The notes under the pieces are model-generated. The model searched no databases. It saw only the letters and a list, made by a program, of their open reading frames with translations, and had not been told where the DNA came from. Below are positions 45,274-52,646 of a DNA stretch of 64,000 nucleotides, piece by piece. Numbering within the stretch: the first letter of the stretch is position 1; the number at the start of each line of letters is the position of its first letter. The position numbers and the translations under genes were made by a program. This stretch comes from Ovoidimarina sediminis (GTDB lineage Bacteria; Pseudomonadota; Alphaproteobacteria; Rhodobacterales; Rhodobacteraceae): the NCBI RefSeq assembly GCF_032586175.1, contig NZ_JAWHTE010000005.1:124001-188000 (forward strand). The letters run 5' to 3'.

Positions 45274-45986
45274 CCGATCGCCCGGGGTTCCAGCTCGCGC
45301 AGAAGCTTGCGGCGCATCGCGCGCTCGAAATCGGCGTAGTTTTCCGCCTGTTCCACGAAGGCGAAGGGCCCCCGGATCACCTCATCGCGGTAGTAAAGCG
45401 TCACGCTGGGATCGCCGCCGATCACAAGCCCGTTCACCGTGATGTCGCTGTAATCGAAATACTTGTAGGTGCTTTCGGGCGGGTAGCCGTCGTTGTTCGT
45501 TCCGTCGCCCGAGATATCGAGCGTGCGATAGGTGCATTGCGGCGCGGTGCGGAACGCCCGCTGGGCCCAGGACAGCGCATAGCCGATGGCGGTGGGGTAG
45601 CGCGTTTCGACCCGCTGGGACGCGGCCAGCCGGGCGATCGCGGCATCGAGATCGGCGGAGGTTTCGATCACCGACCAGTGCAGCATCCAGTCCTGCTGCC
45701 ACTTGCCCGACCATTCGAAGACGCCAAGCGCCACGGGGCCGGGGCCAAGCATCGCCTCGCGCACCACCGGGCTGTTCAGCGCGGCGGCCAGGCCCTCGCG
45801 CTGAAGCCTGTCCTCGGCATCGTCCACCGAGGACGAGACATCGAGCGCGAGAAGCAGCGCCAGCCGGCAGGCCGCCTCCGCGGGCCCCGCCACGAGGCCC
45901 GCCAGAATCGCCGCAAGCGCCAGGGATGCCCTACCAGTGACCGGTGCTCTCCATGCTCGCCCAGGGTTCCTTCGGCGGCAGGGCAT
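45261..45986 (-). CDS. DUF1194 secreted VWA-like protein 3
   Basis: 241 residues from ATG 45986, inside the 3' end of the glyoxalase gene (56-base overlap); no better start was found downstream. The signal sequence has a long basic lead. MIDAS is LDVSSSVDD; then FEWSGKWQQDWMLHW, YRTLDISGDGTNND, ITVNGLVIGG and the ending PRAIGWLR. First of three paralogues, the most divergent. Confidence 0.8.
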   Translation of the reverse strand: MPCRRRNPGRAWRAPVTGRASLALAAILAGLVAGPAEAACRLALLLALDVSSSVDDAEDRLQREGLAAALNSPVVREAMLGPGPVALGVFEWSGKWQQDWMLHWSVIETSADLDAAIARLAASQRVETRYPTAIGYALSWAQRAFRTAPQCTYRTLDISGDGTNNDGYPPESTYKYFDYSDITVNGLVIGGDPSVTLYYRDEVIRGPFAFVEQAENYADFERAMRRKLLRELEPRAIGWLR

Positions 45987-46365
45987 CGCCCTTCTGCAGA
46001 AGCTCGATCGAAATGTTGTCGGGCGAGCGGAAGAAGGCCATGTGCCCGTCGCGCGGCGGCCGGTTGATCGTTATGCCCCGGTCCATCGCCGTCTGGCACA
46101 TTTCGTAGATGTCATCGACGAGGATCGCGATATGCCCGAAATGCCGGCTGTCCGACGGCAGACCCTCGTCCCCGTCCCAGTTATAGGTCAGCTCCAGCGT
46201 ATCCCGGTCGTCGCCCTCCGCCCGCATGTGGACGTTGGTGAACCGGCCCTTCTCGCTCACCGTCCGCCGATCCTCCCGGAATCCCAGCATTTCATAGAAC
46301 GCCATGGATTTCTCCAGGTCCAGCACCCGCACCATCAGATGATAAAACTCAGTCGCCACGCTCAT
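45931..46365 (-). CDS. gloA: Lactoylglutathione lyase (glyoxalase I)
   Basis: Converts the methylglyoxal-glutathione hemithioacetal to lactoylglutathione. 144 residues of the VOC fold: HLMVRVLDLEKSMAFYEMLGF, LELTYNWD, GHIAILVDDIYEMC, FFRSPDNISIELLQKG; His and Glu ligands present. ATG 46365 begins MSVATEFYHLM, the conserved start. The 3' end overlaps DUF1194 copy 3. Confidence 0.92.
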   Translation of the reverse strand: MSVATEFYHLMVRVLDLEKSMAFYEMLGFREDRRTVSEKGRFTNVHMRAEGDDRDTLELTYNWDGDEGLPSDSRHFGHIAILVDDIYEMCQTAMDRGITINRPPRDGHMAFFRSPDNISIELLQKGDALPPKEPWASMESTGHW

Positions 46366-46521
46366 CGCCTCCGCGTTTATCCACAAGAAAAACCCGTTTA
46401 CCCCCAAGTTTGGGGTTCCGGACAAATCTGAACCCTATATGTTGAACCCCCAAGGTCCGCCATACCGGTCAGACAAACCGTATTCCGGCAGGGCCTTGTC
46501 AGCAACGGGAGGCAGAGGAAA

Positions 46522-47439
46522 ATGAACGTGACCGCCAGCGACTTTCAGAACCCCATGGACGAGATCGAAGAGCTTCGCGCCACGAAAACCCTCACCGCCC
46601 GCGTCACCGCCCCGGGGATGGAGGAACACCTCTACACCCCCAAGCCGGTGCTCGACCACGGCTTCATCCGCGTCATCGATTACATGGGCGACGACAGCGC
46701 CATCGTCCAGGCCGCCCGCGTCTCCTACGGCAAGGGCACCAAATCCGTGTCGAACGACGAGGGCCTGATCCGCTACCTCATGCGCCACTGGCACTCGACA
46801 CCGTTCGAGATGTGCGAACTGAAACTCCACGTCAAACTCCCCGTCTTCGTGGCGCGGCAGTGGATCCGCCACCGCACCGCCAACGTCAACGAATACTCCG
46901 CCCGCTACTCGATCCTCGACCGCGAATTCTACATCCCCGCGCCCGAACACCTCGCCGCTCAATCGACCGTGAACAACCAGGGCCGCGGCGCCGTGCTGGA
47001 AGGGGAGGAGGCGGAACGCGTCCTGAGGCTCCTCACCGACGACGCCATGCGTGCCTACGACCACTATGAAGAGATGCTAAGCCAGGACGGCCAGCAGGGC
47101 CTCGCCCGCGAGCTTGCCCGCATGAACCTGCCCGCCAACATCTACACCCAGTGGTACTGGAAGGTGGACCTCCACAACCTCTTCCACTTCCTGAGGCTCC
47201 GTGCCGACGCCCATGCGCAGTACGAGATCCGCGCCTATGCCGAGGCGATCTGCGACGTGGTGAAAGACTGGGTGCCGCTGGCCTTCGCGGCCTTCGAGGA
47301 TTACCGGATGGGCGGGGCGACGCTCTCGGGCAAAGCGCTCGACTGCGTGCGGCGGATGCTCGCCGGGGAAGAGGTGACGCAGGAGACGTCGGGCATGTCG
47401 AAGGGGGAATGGCGGGAGTTTATGGGGGTGATTGGGTAG
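46522..47439 (+). CDS. thyX: Flavin-dependent thymidylate synthase
   Basis: Methylates dUMP to dTMP with FAD and methylene-THF. 305 residues. The ThyX signature appears as RHRTANVNEYSARYS; the canonical Ser before NE is Val, with Ser kept in YSARYS. QWYWKVDLHNLFHFLRLR is also typical. It has a low-GC TIR-domain gene starting 5 bases after its stop. Confidence 0.96.
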   Translation: MNVTASDFQNPMDEIEELRATKTLTARVTAPGMEEHLYTPKPVLDHGFIRVIDYMGDDSAIVQAARVSYGKGTKSVSNDEGLIRYLMRHWHSTPFEMCELKLHVKLPVFVARQWIRHRTANVNEYSARYSILDREFYIPAPEHLAAQSTVNNQGRGAVLEGEEAERVLRLLTDDAMRAYDHYEEMLSQDGQQGLARELARMNLPANIYTQWYWKVDLHNLFHFLRLRADAHAQYEIRAYAEAICDVVKDWVPLAFAAFEDYRMGGATLSGKALDCVRRMLAGEEVTQETSGMSKGEWREFMGVIG

Positions 47440-47444
47440 TCAGC

Positions 47445-47918
47445 TTGAAAAAAGTCTTTGTCTCATATGTTCGCCAAGATTCGAAGTTCGTAGACCGATT
47501 GGTCGAAACACTCGATCGGAACGAGATTGACGTCTGGTTGGACAGAAACGATCTCGACCCCGGACAGCCTTGGGAGTTCGCGATCCGCAAAGCTATTCAG
47601 AATGGCTGGAAGTTTCTTTCGATACAATCTGCAAAACGCTTGGCGCGCGAAAAAACTGAAGCGAACAAAGAGCTCTCGATCGCATTTGAAGAGTTCACTA
47701 AAAGACCGCTAGATAGCGGATGGCTGATTCCAATTAGAATTGATGACTCCGAGATCCCGGATAGGCCAATTGGAGGCGGTATACACTACCTGCAGCTTCA
47801 GATATGCGATTTCCGGAACTTCAAGAAAGGGGCGGCCCGGCTTCTCTCAGTATTGGGCGTTGATAACCCGAAAGGTTTAGATGAACCTGAGATCAGCAAA
47901 GGCACTGGGTTCCAGTAG
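47445..47918 (+). CDS. TIR-domain protein
   Basis: 157 residues from a TTG at 47445. TIR fold: KKVFVSYVRQDSKFVDRLVETL, VWLDRNDLDPGQPWEFAIRKAI, then ANKELSIAFEEF carrying the Glu that is catalytic in NAD-cleaving TIR domains. The stop is TAG 47916; the same frame then stays open for 159 more codons with protein-like sequence, so this may be the N-terminal part of a longer, broken gene. GC is clearly lower than neighbours. Anti-phage NADase is a possible role; unproven. Confidence 0.75.
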   Translation: MKKVFVSYVRQDSKFVDRLVETLDRNEIDVWLDRNDLDPGQPWEFAIRKAIQNGWKFLSIQSAKRLAREKTEANKELSIAFEEFTKRPLDSGWLIPIRIDDSEIPDRPIGGGIHYLQLQICDFRNFKKGAARLLSVLGVDNPKGLDEPEISKGTGFQ

Positions 47919-48535
47919 CCAAATGGCACTTGGCATGCGGCGCTCGAATCTTTGGAGAAATGGAAAAGAGCATATGGCGTCGATGAAGTCTCACGGTCTC
48001 AACTTTCAGAAGTTTGCCCGAGTCGGACGCTTTCTGATCTGACTTCACTGGGGCTGGTCAAAAACGCACGGAAAGGAATCTGGCAACTTTCGCACCAAAT
48101 GGACGATGTCAAATTGGAGCTCTCCGTCGCGATAGCTAGGGTGCCCGCGTTTTCTCTCGCTGCGGAAATGTTGCGAAAGGATTTCCGTACGAGGGGTGCC
48201 GATATTGGCGCGGAAATTTCAGAGTTGCTAGGTGCCGATTGGAAGCTATCTTCAATGGAGCGAAATGGTTGTGCGTATAAGAGGTGGACGCACTTTATCC
48301 GAATTTCGGAGGACCAAAGCCTGGAGAGCCGGATTATCTTGTTTTTGAAGCGATGCGTTCAAAGCAGATGGGTCACGGCCGGAACACGGTTCTAACCGAG
48401 GACGTAAAGCGCGACATTGCTAGATGGAAAGCTGAAGGGATTAAGCCGGGAGAGATGGCCAGACGGTTGGGAGTTCAGCCAAACACTATTTACAACTTCC
48501 GTCGCAATTATCCTGAACAATGGGATGAGCTTTGA
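47919..48535 (+). pseudogene. C-terminal part of the TIR gene with HTH, beyond an in-frame stop and a frameshift
   Basis: Directly after TAG 47916 the TIR frame continues PNGTWHAALESLEKWKRAYG, a wHTH-like stretch (LSEVCPSRTLSDLTSLGLVK) and more to 48283. Around 48284 the coding character moves to another frame (DALYPNFGGPKPGEPDYLVF), ending with a Hin-like HTH, KPGEMARRLGVQPNTIYNF, and a stop at 48533. One added base near 48284 joins both parts. Alternatives: separate genes starting at TTG 47952 and GTG 48284. Low GC throughout. Confidence 0.6.
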
Positions 48536-48541
48536 GCAAGC

Positions 48542-48618
48542 GTAGGGTGGGGTTCCACCCCACCATTCGACCACACCACCATTCCACCGCGCCATGGTGG
48601 GTTGAAAACCCACCCTAC
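48542..48618. repeat. REP pair (BIME) downstream of the RAYT gene
   Basis: Two inverted REP units. Left: GTAG (48542) and a hairpin GGTGGGGT/ACCCCACC. Right: hairpin GGTGGGTT/AACCCACC ending CTAC (48615-48618), which is GTAG on the minus strand. GTAG-type tetranucleotides 5' of the hairpin are the hallmark of REPs mobilised by RAYT transposases. The right unit supplies the RAYT stop codon. Confidence 0.85.
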
Positions 48619-49160
48619 GCCCCGAACCGCGCGCGGTCCCGCCGATACGACGAATACGGCCAATCGCCCGGGTCCTCCACGAAGCCGTGCTTCACGGGAT
48701 TGAACCAGCAATATTCCACATGCGCGCGAAAATCGGCCGCGTCCCGGATGTGATGCTCCCAGAACCGCCGTTGCCAGATCCCGGCGTCCCCTTTCCGCAA
48801 CTTCGATGCCGAGCGTAGGGTGGGGTTCCACCCCACCACCGTCCGGATGCCGTTTTCGCGAAGGGTGGGGTGAAACCCCACCCTACCACCATCCCGGACG
48901 GCACGCGTAAACCGCGCCTTGATCGCGCCCCACCGGGTCGAATAGGCCGTATCGCCCTCGGGCAACGTCCACACCGCATGAAGGTGGTCCGGCATCACAA
49001 CCCAGGCCTCGATCCGGAACGGGTGCGCGGCTCGCGTCTTCCGCACCGCGTCGCGCAAGGCGCCGATCTCGCGGGTCAGAAGATCGCCGCCCCGCTCCGC
49101 CAGGGTCACCGTGAAAAAGATCGTGGCCCCCGGTCGCCGGGGCCGGATATACACCGACAT
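48615..49160 (-). CDS. REP-associated tyrosine transposase (RAYT)
   Basis: About 181 residues of the Y1_Tnp/IS200-like HUH family. Opens SVYIRPRRPGATIFFTVTL; HUH motif in VVMPDHLHAVW; then GIWQRRFWEHHIRD, HVEYCWFNPVKHGFV, and DWPYSSYRRD with the C-terminal Tyr. ATG 49160 fits family starts; ATG 49172 adds four residues. About 24 residues between AVRDGG and SASKLRKGD (RVGFHPTL through WNPTLR) are encoded by an internal REP pair that keeps the frame open. The TAG stop is part of a REP GTAG. Confidence 0.88.
   Translation of the reverse strand: MSVYIRPRRPGATIFFTVTLAERGGDLLTREIGALRDAVRKTRAAHPFRIEAWVVMPDHLHAVWTLPEGDTAYSTRWGAIKARFTRAVRDGGRVGFHPTLRENGIRTVVGWNPTLRSASKLRKGDAGIWQRRFWEHHIRDAADFRAHVEYCWFNPVKHGFVEDPGDWPYSSYRRDRARFGA
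48815..48886. repeat. REP pair (BIME) inside the RAYT coding sequence
   Basis: Left unit GTAG (48815-48818) with hairpin GGTGGGGT/ACCCCACC; right unit hairpin GGTGGGGT/ACCCCACC ending CTAC (48883-48886). Length 72 bases, a multiple of three, inserted in frame in the transposase gene and nearly identical to the pair at 48542. Confidence 0.85.
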
Positions 49161-49208
49161 GGCCCCCGACATGCCGCGATCGTGGTTAAGGGAACCTTAG
49201 CGGGGCCC

Positions 49209-49487
49209 TCAAAGCTGCGCTTCCCGAAGCCCCCGCTTGCATTCCTTCGGCGGCTTGCCGTCCTGAGTGAAGGCATCCACCCCGCAGGCCTTGCACGCCC
49301 ACCGCTGCATGCCCGAGGCGCGGGCCCGGTTTTCCTTTCGCCATTTGCAGGGCGTCGCGCGCTTCCGCCGGGCGCGCAGCATCAGCGCCAGAAGCGCGCA
49401 GGCGATCGCTGCCAGAAGCGCGATCTGCAGCCAGGCCTCGGGCATCACCCAGGCCGCACCGTCTTCGGGAGGGCTCACGAACTTCAT
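49209..49487 (-). CDS. Small membrane protein with Cys motif, unknown
   Basis: 92 residues from ATG 49487 (MKFVSPP; an ATG three codons earlier exists). One transmembrane helix (LQIALLAAIACALLALML), then a basic cytoplasmic part with TPCKWRKENRARASG, QRWACKACGVDAFTQDGKPP and KECKR. The four Cys could bind zinc. Conserved-looking but unassigned. Confidence 0.65.
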   Translation of the reverse strand: MKFVSPPEDGAAWVMPEAWLQIALLAAIACALLALMLRARRKRATPCKWRKENRARASGMQRWACKACGVDAFTQDGKPPKECKRGLREAQL

Positions 49488-49563
49488 GGCCGACATGCTA
49501 CACCGGGACTGTGGCCTTCGTCAGGCTATCGCGCGGCGGCCCCGGGGCTCCGCCCGTTCGGGC

Positions 49564-49590
49564 CACAGATCGTCCACCGCACGATCTGTG
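49564..49590. repeat. Perfect palindrome between divergent genes
   Basis: CACAGATCGT (49564-49573) and ACGATCTGTG (49581-49590) pair fully around CCACCGC, about 80 bases upstream of each flanking gene start. Flanking GGCC/GGCC extends it loosely. It could be an operator for a dimeric regulator or a mobile palindrome. Confidence 0.5.
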
Positions 49591-49667
49591 AAACGGCCCT
49601 CACCCCCCTTGAACCCCGGGCACTGGCGACCCTACGTTCAGGGGAAACACCAAGGTTGGAGATCCCC

Positions 49668-49985
49668 ATGCAGATCCAGGTCAACACCGACAATTTCATC
49701 CATGGCGACGAACGCGTGATCGAGGTGGCCGAGGCCGCCGTCGAAACCGATCTCGGCCGCTTTGCCGACCGGCTGACCCGGATCGAGGTGCATCTGAAGG
49801 ATCAGAACGCCGACAAGCACGGGCCCGCCCATATCCACTGCACGATGGAGGCGCGGCCCAAGGGCGGGCGCCCGCTCGCCGCGACCGACGAGGCGGAGGA
49901 TATCCAGAAAGCGCTGAAGGGGGCCGCGACGAAGCTTCGCGGCCGGCTCGACCGCGAACTCGGCAAGACCGATTCCCACCGCTGA
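49668..49985 (+). CDS. Ribosome hibernation factor-like protein (HPF/RaiA family)
   Basis: 105 residues. Sequence QIQVNTDNFIHGDERVIEVAEAAVETDLGRFADRLTRIEVHLKDQN matches the S30AE/HPF domain, which binds the 30S decoding region in stationary phase. It lacks the long-HPF C-terminal dimer domain. AAGGTTGGAG precedes ATG 49668. Might act with a separate HPF elsewhere. Confidence 0.75.
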   Translation: MQIQVNTDNFIHGDERVIEVAEAAVETDLGRFADRLTRIEVHLKDQNADKHGPAHIHCTMEARPKGGRPLAATDEAEDIQKALKGAATKLRGRLDRELGKTDSHR

Positions 49986-50006
49986 GGCGGGGGAGGGGGC
50001 GCGCGG

Positions 50007-50339
50007 GTGGCCCGGAAGGATCGCCCCGAAACACCCGACGGGCGCTATTTCGTGGCCCGCGGGCGGCTTTGCCGCAAGACCGATCCTGGGCTTTCGGATG
50101 GCGATCGGCGCGCGGCGATCAAGGCGCTGATGCAGGCCCGGATGGCCGAACGGAAAGGCGGCGGGCCGGAGGCGCGCGCTGCCGTTCTCGCCGCGAAAAC
50201 CCGGCTGGGCGAGGCGGGCCCGGTCTGGTGGTCGGACGGCACGCCCGACGAGGCCGGGTGCGCCCCCGAAGACAGCACCTATGCCGCCTGGTGGGCGGGC
50301 CTGTCCGAGGGCCAGCGCCGCGCCGGGACTGGGGATTAA
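50007..50339 (+). CDS. Conserved hypothetical protein
   Basis: 110 residues from GTG 50007, 21 bases after the HPF-like gene. YFVARGRLCRKTDPGLSDGDRRAAIKALMQARMA and VWWSDGTPDEAGCAPEDSTYAAWW look like a conserved family of small basic proteins. No catalytic motif or membrane segment. Likely cotranscribed with the upstream gene. Confidence 0.65.
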   Translation: MARKDRPETPDGRYFVARGRLCRKTDPGLSDGDRRAAIKALMQARMAERKGGGPEARAAVLAAKTRLGEAGPVWWSDGTPDEAGCAPEDSTYAAWWAGLSEGQRRAGTGD

Positions 50340-50394
50340 CCCCTCCGTCATCTTCGTGAATTGCCACCGTACGCCCCGTTACCGGGGTCGGCCT

Positions 50395-50426
50395 GTGTAC
50401 GCCCGGTGTACGCCCGGTGTACGCCG
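50395..50426. repeat. Three tandem 11-bp repeats
   Basis: GTGTACGCCCG occurs at 50395, 50406 and (last base changed) 50417. The region lies between the hypothetical gene and the end of the cold-shock gene; function unknown. Confidence 0.6.
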
Positions 50427-50588
50427 TGTGACTTTTGCGTTTTCCGGGGCCCGCATGGGCCCGAAAGCGTGAATCGACCGTGCGCTGCCCCGGTTCGGGC
50501 GGCGGTTCGGGCCCCGTCGGGCCGCACGAAACGGGGGCGCCCGGACGGCCCGGGCCCCTGCAGGTCTCAGCCGCCGCGCCGTGGCGGG

Positions 50589-50795
50589 CTAGAGCGCTTT
50601 CAGGTCGCCCGCAAGCGTCCGGCCGTCACGGCCTTCCACCATCTCGAAGCTGACCTTCTGGTTGTCCGCGAGGCCGGTCAATCCGGCCTGTTCCACCGCG
50701 GAAATATGAACAAAAACGTCCTTTCCTCCGTCGTCGGGAGCAATAAACCCATACCCTTTCGTGGTATTGAACCATTTTACGGTGCCGGTCGGCAT
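50589..50795 (-). CDS. Cold-shock protein (CspA family)
   Basis: 68 residues, one OB-fold. RNP1 KGYGFI and RNP2 VFVHISAV are intact, with TGTVKWFN at the start. Binds single-stranded RNA/DNA. GAAGGAGAGAC lies before the ATG. Monocistronic with a long GC-rich leader possible. Confidence 0.95.
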   Translation of the reverse strand: MPTGTVKWFNTTKGYGFIAPDDGGKDVFVHISAVEQAGLTGLADNQKVSFEMVEGRDGRTLAGDLKAL

Positions 50796-50966
50796 TCCGT
50801 CTCTCCTTCTGAAGTCTTCCCGGCCGAGGGGCGCCCGGGTCTTCCCGTATCGAAGGTGCTCTCACGCCACACCCGCCGCACAATCCGAAGGGCGAGGCGC
50901 GCGTTCCCAATGACACTGCAAAAAGGATTCGCCATTTCCGGCGAAAAGCAAGAAAAGACAGGCCAG

Positions 50967-51314
50967 ATGTCCCGAAATTTACCAAATCCCCCCGTCGACC
51001 TGCTCGGAATCCCATCATGCGACACCACCCGCCGCGCGCTGAAAGCGCTTGCGGAGAAGGGGGTTGAGTTCCGGGATGTGCGGGCCGATCCGCTGACGCC
51101 GGAGGAGCGTGCGGTGCTTTTGGAAAGGTTTGGGGAGGATCTCATAAACCGGCGATCAACCACCTGGCGGGGGCTTGATGCGGGCGAACGGGCGCAGGAT
51201 CCAGACGCGCTTCTTGCCGCGCACCCCACCTTGATGAAGCGGCCGGTGATCCGGATGGGGGACGCGTGGTATCTCGGCTGGGACAGCGCTGTTCAGGCGA
51301 AACTTCTGGGCTGA
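50967..51314 (+). CDS. ArsC/Spx-like reductase family protein
   Basis: 115 residues of the thioredoxin-like ArsC family: LLGIPSCDTTRRALKALAEKGVEF (single active-site Cys), INRRSTTWRGL, HPTLMKRPVI. Resembles the arsenate reductase-related YffB/Spx-like branch, for which arsenate activity is not shown. ATG 50967 chosen at the start of similarity. Convergent with the DoxX gene. Confidence 0.82.
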   Translation: MSRNLPNPPVDLLGIPSCDTTRRALKALAEKGVEFRDVRADPLTPEERAVLLERFGEDLINRRSTTWRGLDAGERAQDPDALLAAHPTLMKRPVIRMGDAWYLGWDSAVQAKLLG

Positions 51315-51324
51315 CAGGCCGCCT

Positions 51325-51894
51325 TCACATGGCCGCGGCGTGCGTCGCCGTGGTCTGGCGCGACAGCACCCGGTCGATTGACAGGGGCCCCGCGCCGCGC
51401 AGGACGAGGACGATCAGCAGGAATACCCAGAACGCGCGCTGGTCGAGGATGAGGGCCGAGGGCATCCCGTCGAACCACGCGCCGATATCGCCTGCGCCCA
51501 GCCCGTGGCCGGTGATGTCGACAACCGACTGGATGATCACGAATACGATCATGCCGAGGGCGGCAAGGCGCGTGAGAAGGCCGATCACGATCAGGATCGG
51601 CAGGATCACCTCGCCCCACATGGCGAAGAACACGACGGTGGTGTGATAGCCCGTAAGCACCGAGAAGTCGTAGCCCGCGGCCTCGATCACCTTCGGAAAG
51701 ACCTGGATATAGGCGCCGTCCGATGGCGTGAAGAGCCCGGCGAACCCCTCGCCGAATTTCGTTAGCGCCGAATTCCAGTAATAGATGAAGAGGGTGCCGA
51801 GGAAGACGACCCGCGCCAGCGTCGGGATCAGGAAGGGGGCTGCCGCCTCCAGCGCGCCGAAGAGCGAATTGTGAAGCGTGGCGAGGCGGGTCAT
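51325..51894 (-). CDS. DoxX family membrane protein (bufferin operon)
   Basis: 189 residues with four predicted helices; RVVFLGTLFIYYWNSALTKF and MWGEVILPILIVIGLLTRL are DoxX-like. Its ATG overlaps the DUF2063 gene stop by four bases. DoxX proteins are frequent last members of DUF2282-DUF692-DUF2063 operons and may couple the system to membrane redox or metal export. Confidence 0.85.
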   Translation of the reverse strand: MTRLATLHNSLFGALEAAAPFLIPTLARVVFLGTLFIYYWNSALTKFGEGFAGLFTPSDGAYIQVFPKVIEAAGYDFSVLTGYHTTVVFFAMWGEVILPILIVIGLLTRLAALGMIVFVIIQSVVDITGHGLGAGDIGAWFDGMPSALILDQRAFWVFLLIVLVLRGAGPLSIDRVLSRQTTATHAAAM

Positions 51895-52646
51895 GGCGTT
51901 GTCTCCAGTCCGGTGAGTGCGCCGGCCCCGAGGAGGAGGCCGAGCGTGGTGGTCAGGTCGAAATCGGGATGGTCTGCGAGCGCGGCGTCGAAGGCCGACC
52001 CAAGGGGCGCGCCCTCGGACAGGGCGGCGATGAAGGCCGCGGCACCGGGGGGCAGAAGAACCGGGTCCGGGTCGAATTCCAGGCGGACGACCAGCACGTC
52101 CTGCGGCCCGGGTGCGGGTTTGGGGCCGCCGGGCTCCATGTTGTAACGCCAGAGCGCGTGGATCGGCCAGGGCGACCGCACAAGGCGCAGCGCCGGGGAA
52201 AGCGCCACCCGCGCCGTCATCATCTGATCGGGGGCGAGGGCCTGCAGGCAGGTCGGGTCGATCGGTGTGCTATCCGCGGCGTGATACGCATGGCGCAGGG
52301 CGAGTTCGAGCCGGGCGACATCGGGCAGATAGCCCCATTGCGCGACCGGCGGGAAGGTTTCTAGAAAACCGGGCATCGCATCGCCGTAGAACATCATCAG
52401 GGGCGAGGCGGGCGGATGGGCGCGCAGAAAGACTGAAGCGACCTTGCGGAAATTCTCTTCCCCCAGAAGCTTGCGCAGGACGGGGAAGGCGGTTTCGAGC
52501 GCTTCGGTCAGGCTGACGGCCATGTTGTTGCGGTAGACATCGAAGCGCTTGCCGGCGCTGCGTCCTTCGGGATCGGAGAGGCCGGGGGGCACCGGCTGAC
52601 CGGGATCGAGAAGCGCGACCGCGAACTGATCCTGCCCCACGGTCAT
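51891..52646 (-). CDS. bufC: DUF2063 partner protein of a DUF692 enzyme
   Basis: 251 residues: N-terminal helical DUF2063 domain (FDVYRNNMAVSLTEALETAFPVL, FLRAHPPASPLMMFYG, ALRHAYHAAD) followed by an alpha/beta C-terminal part. Serves as recognition partner for MNIO (DUF692) enzymes that modify precursor cysteines. ATG 52646 overlaps the DUF692 stop (ATGA). Confidence 0.87.
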   Translation of the reverse strand: MTVGQDQFAVALLDPGQPVPPGLSDPEGRSAGKRFDVYRNNMAVSLTEALETAFPVLRKLLGEENFRKVASVFLRAHPPASPLMMFYGDAMPGFLETFPPVAQWGYLPDVARLELALRHAYHAADSTPIDPTCLQALAPDQMMTARVALSPALRLVRSPWPIHALWRYNMEPGGPKPAPGPQDVLVVRLEFDPDPVLLPPGAAAFIAALSEGAPLGSAFDAALADHPDFDLTTTLGLLLGAGALTGLETTP

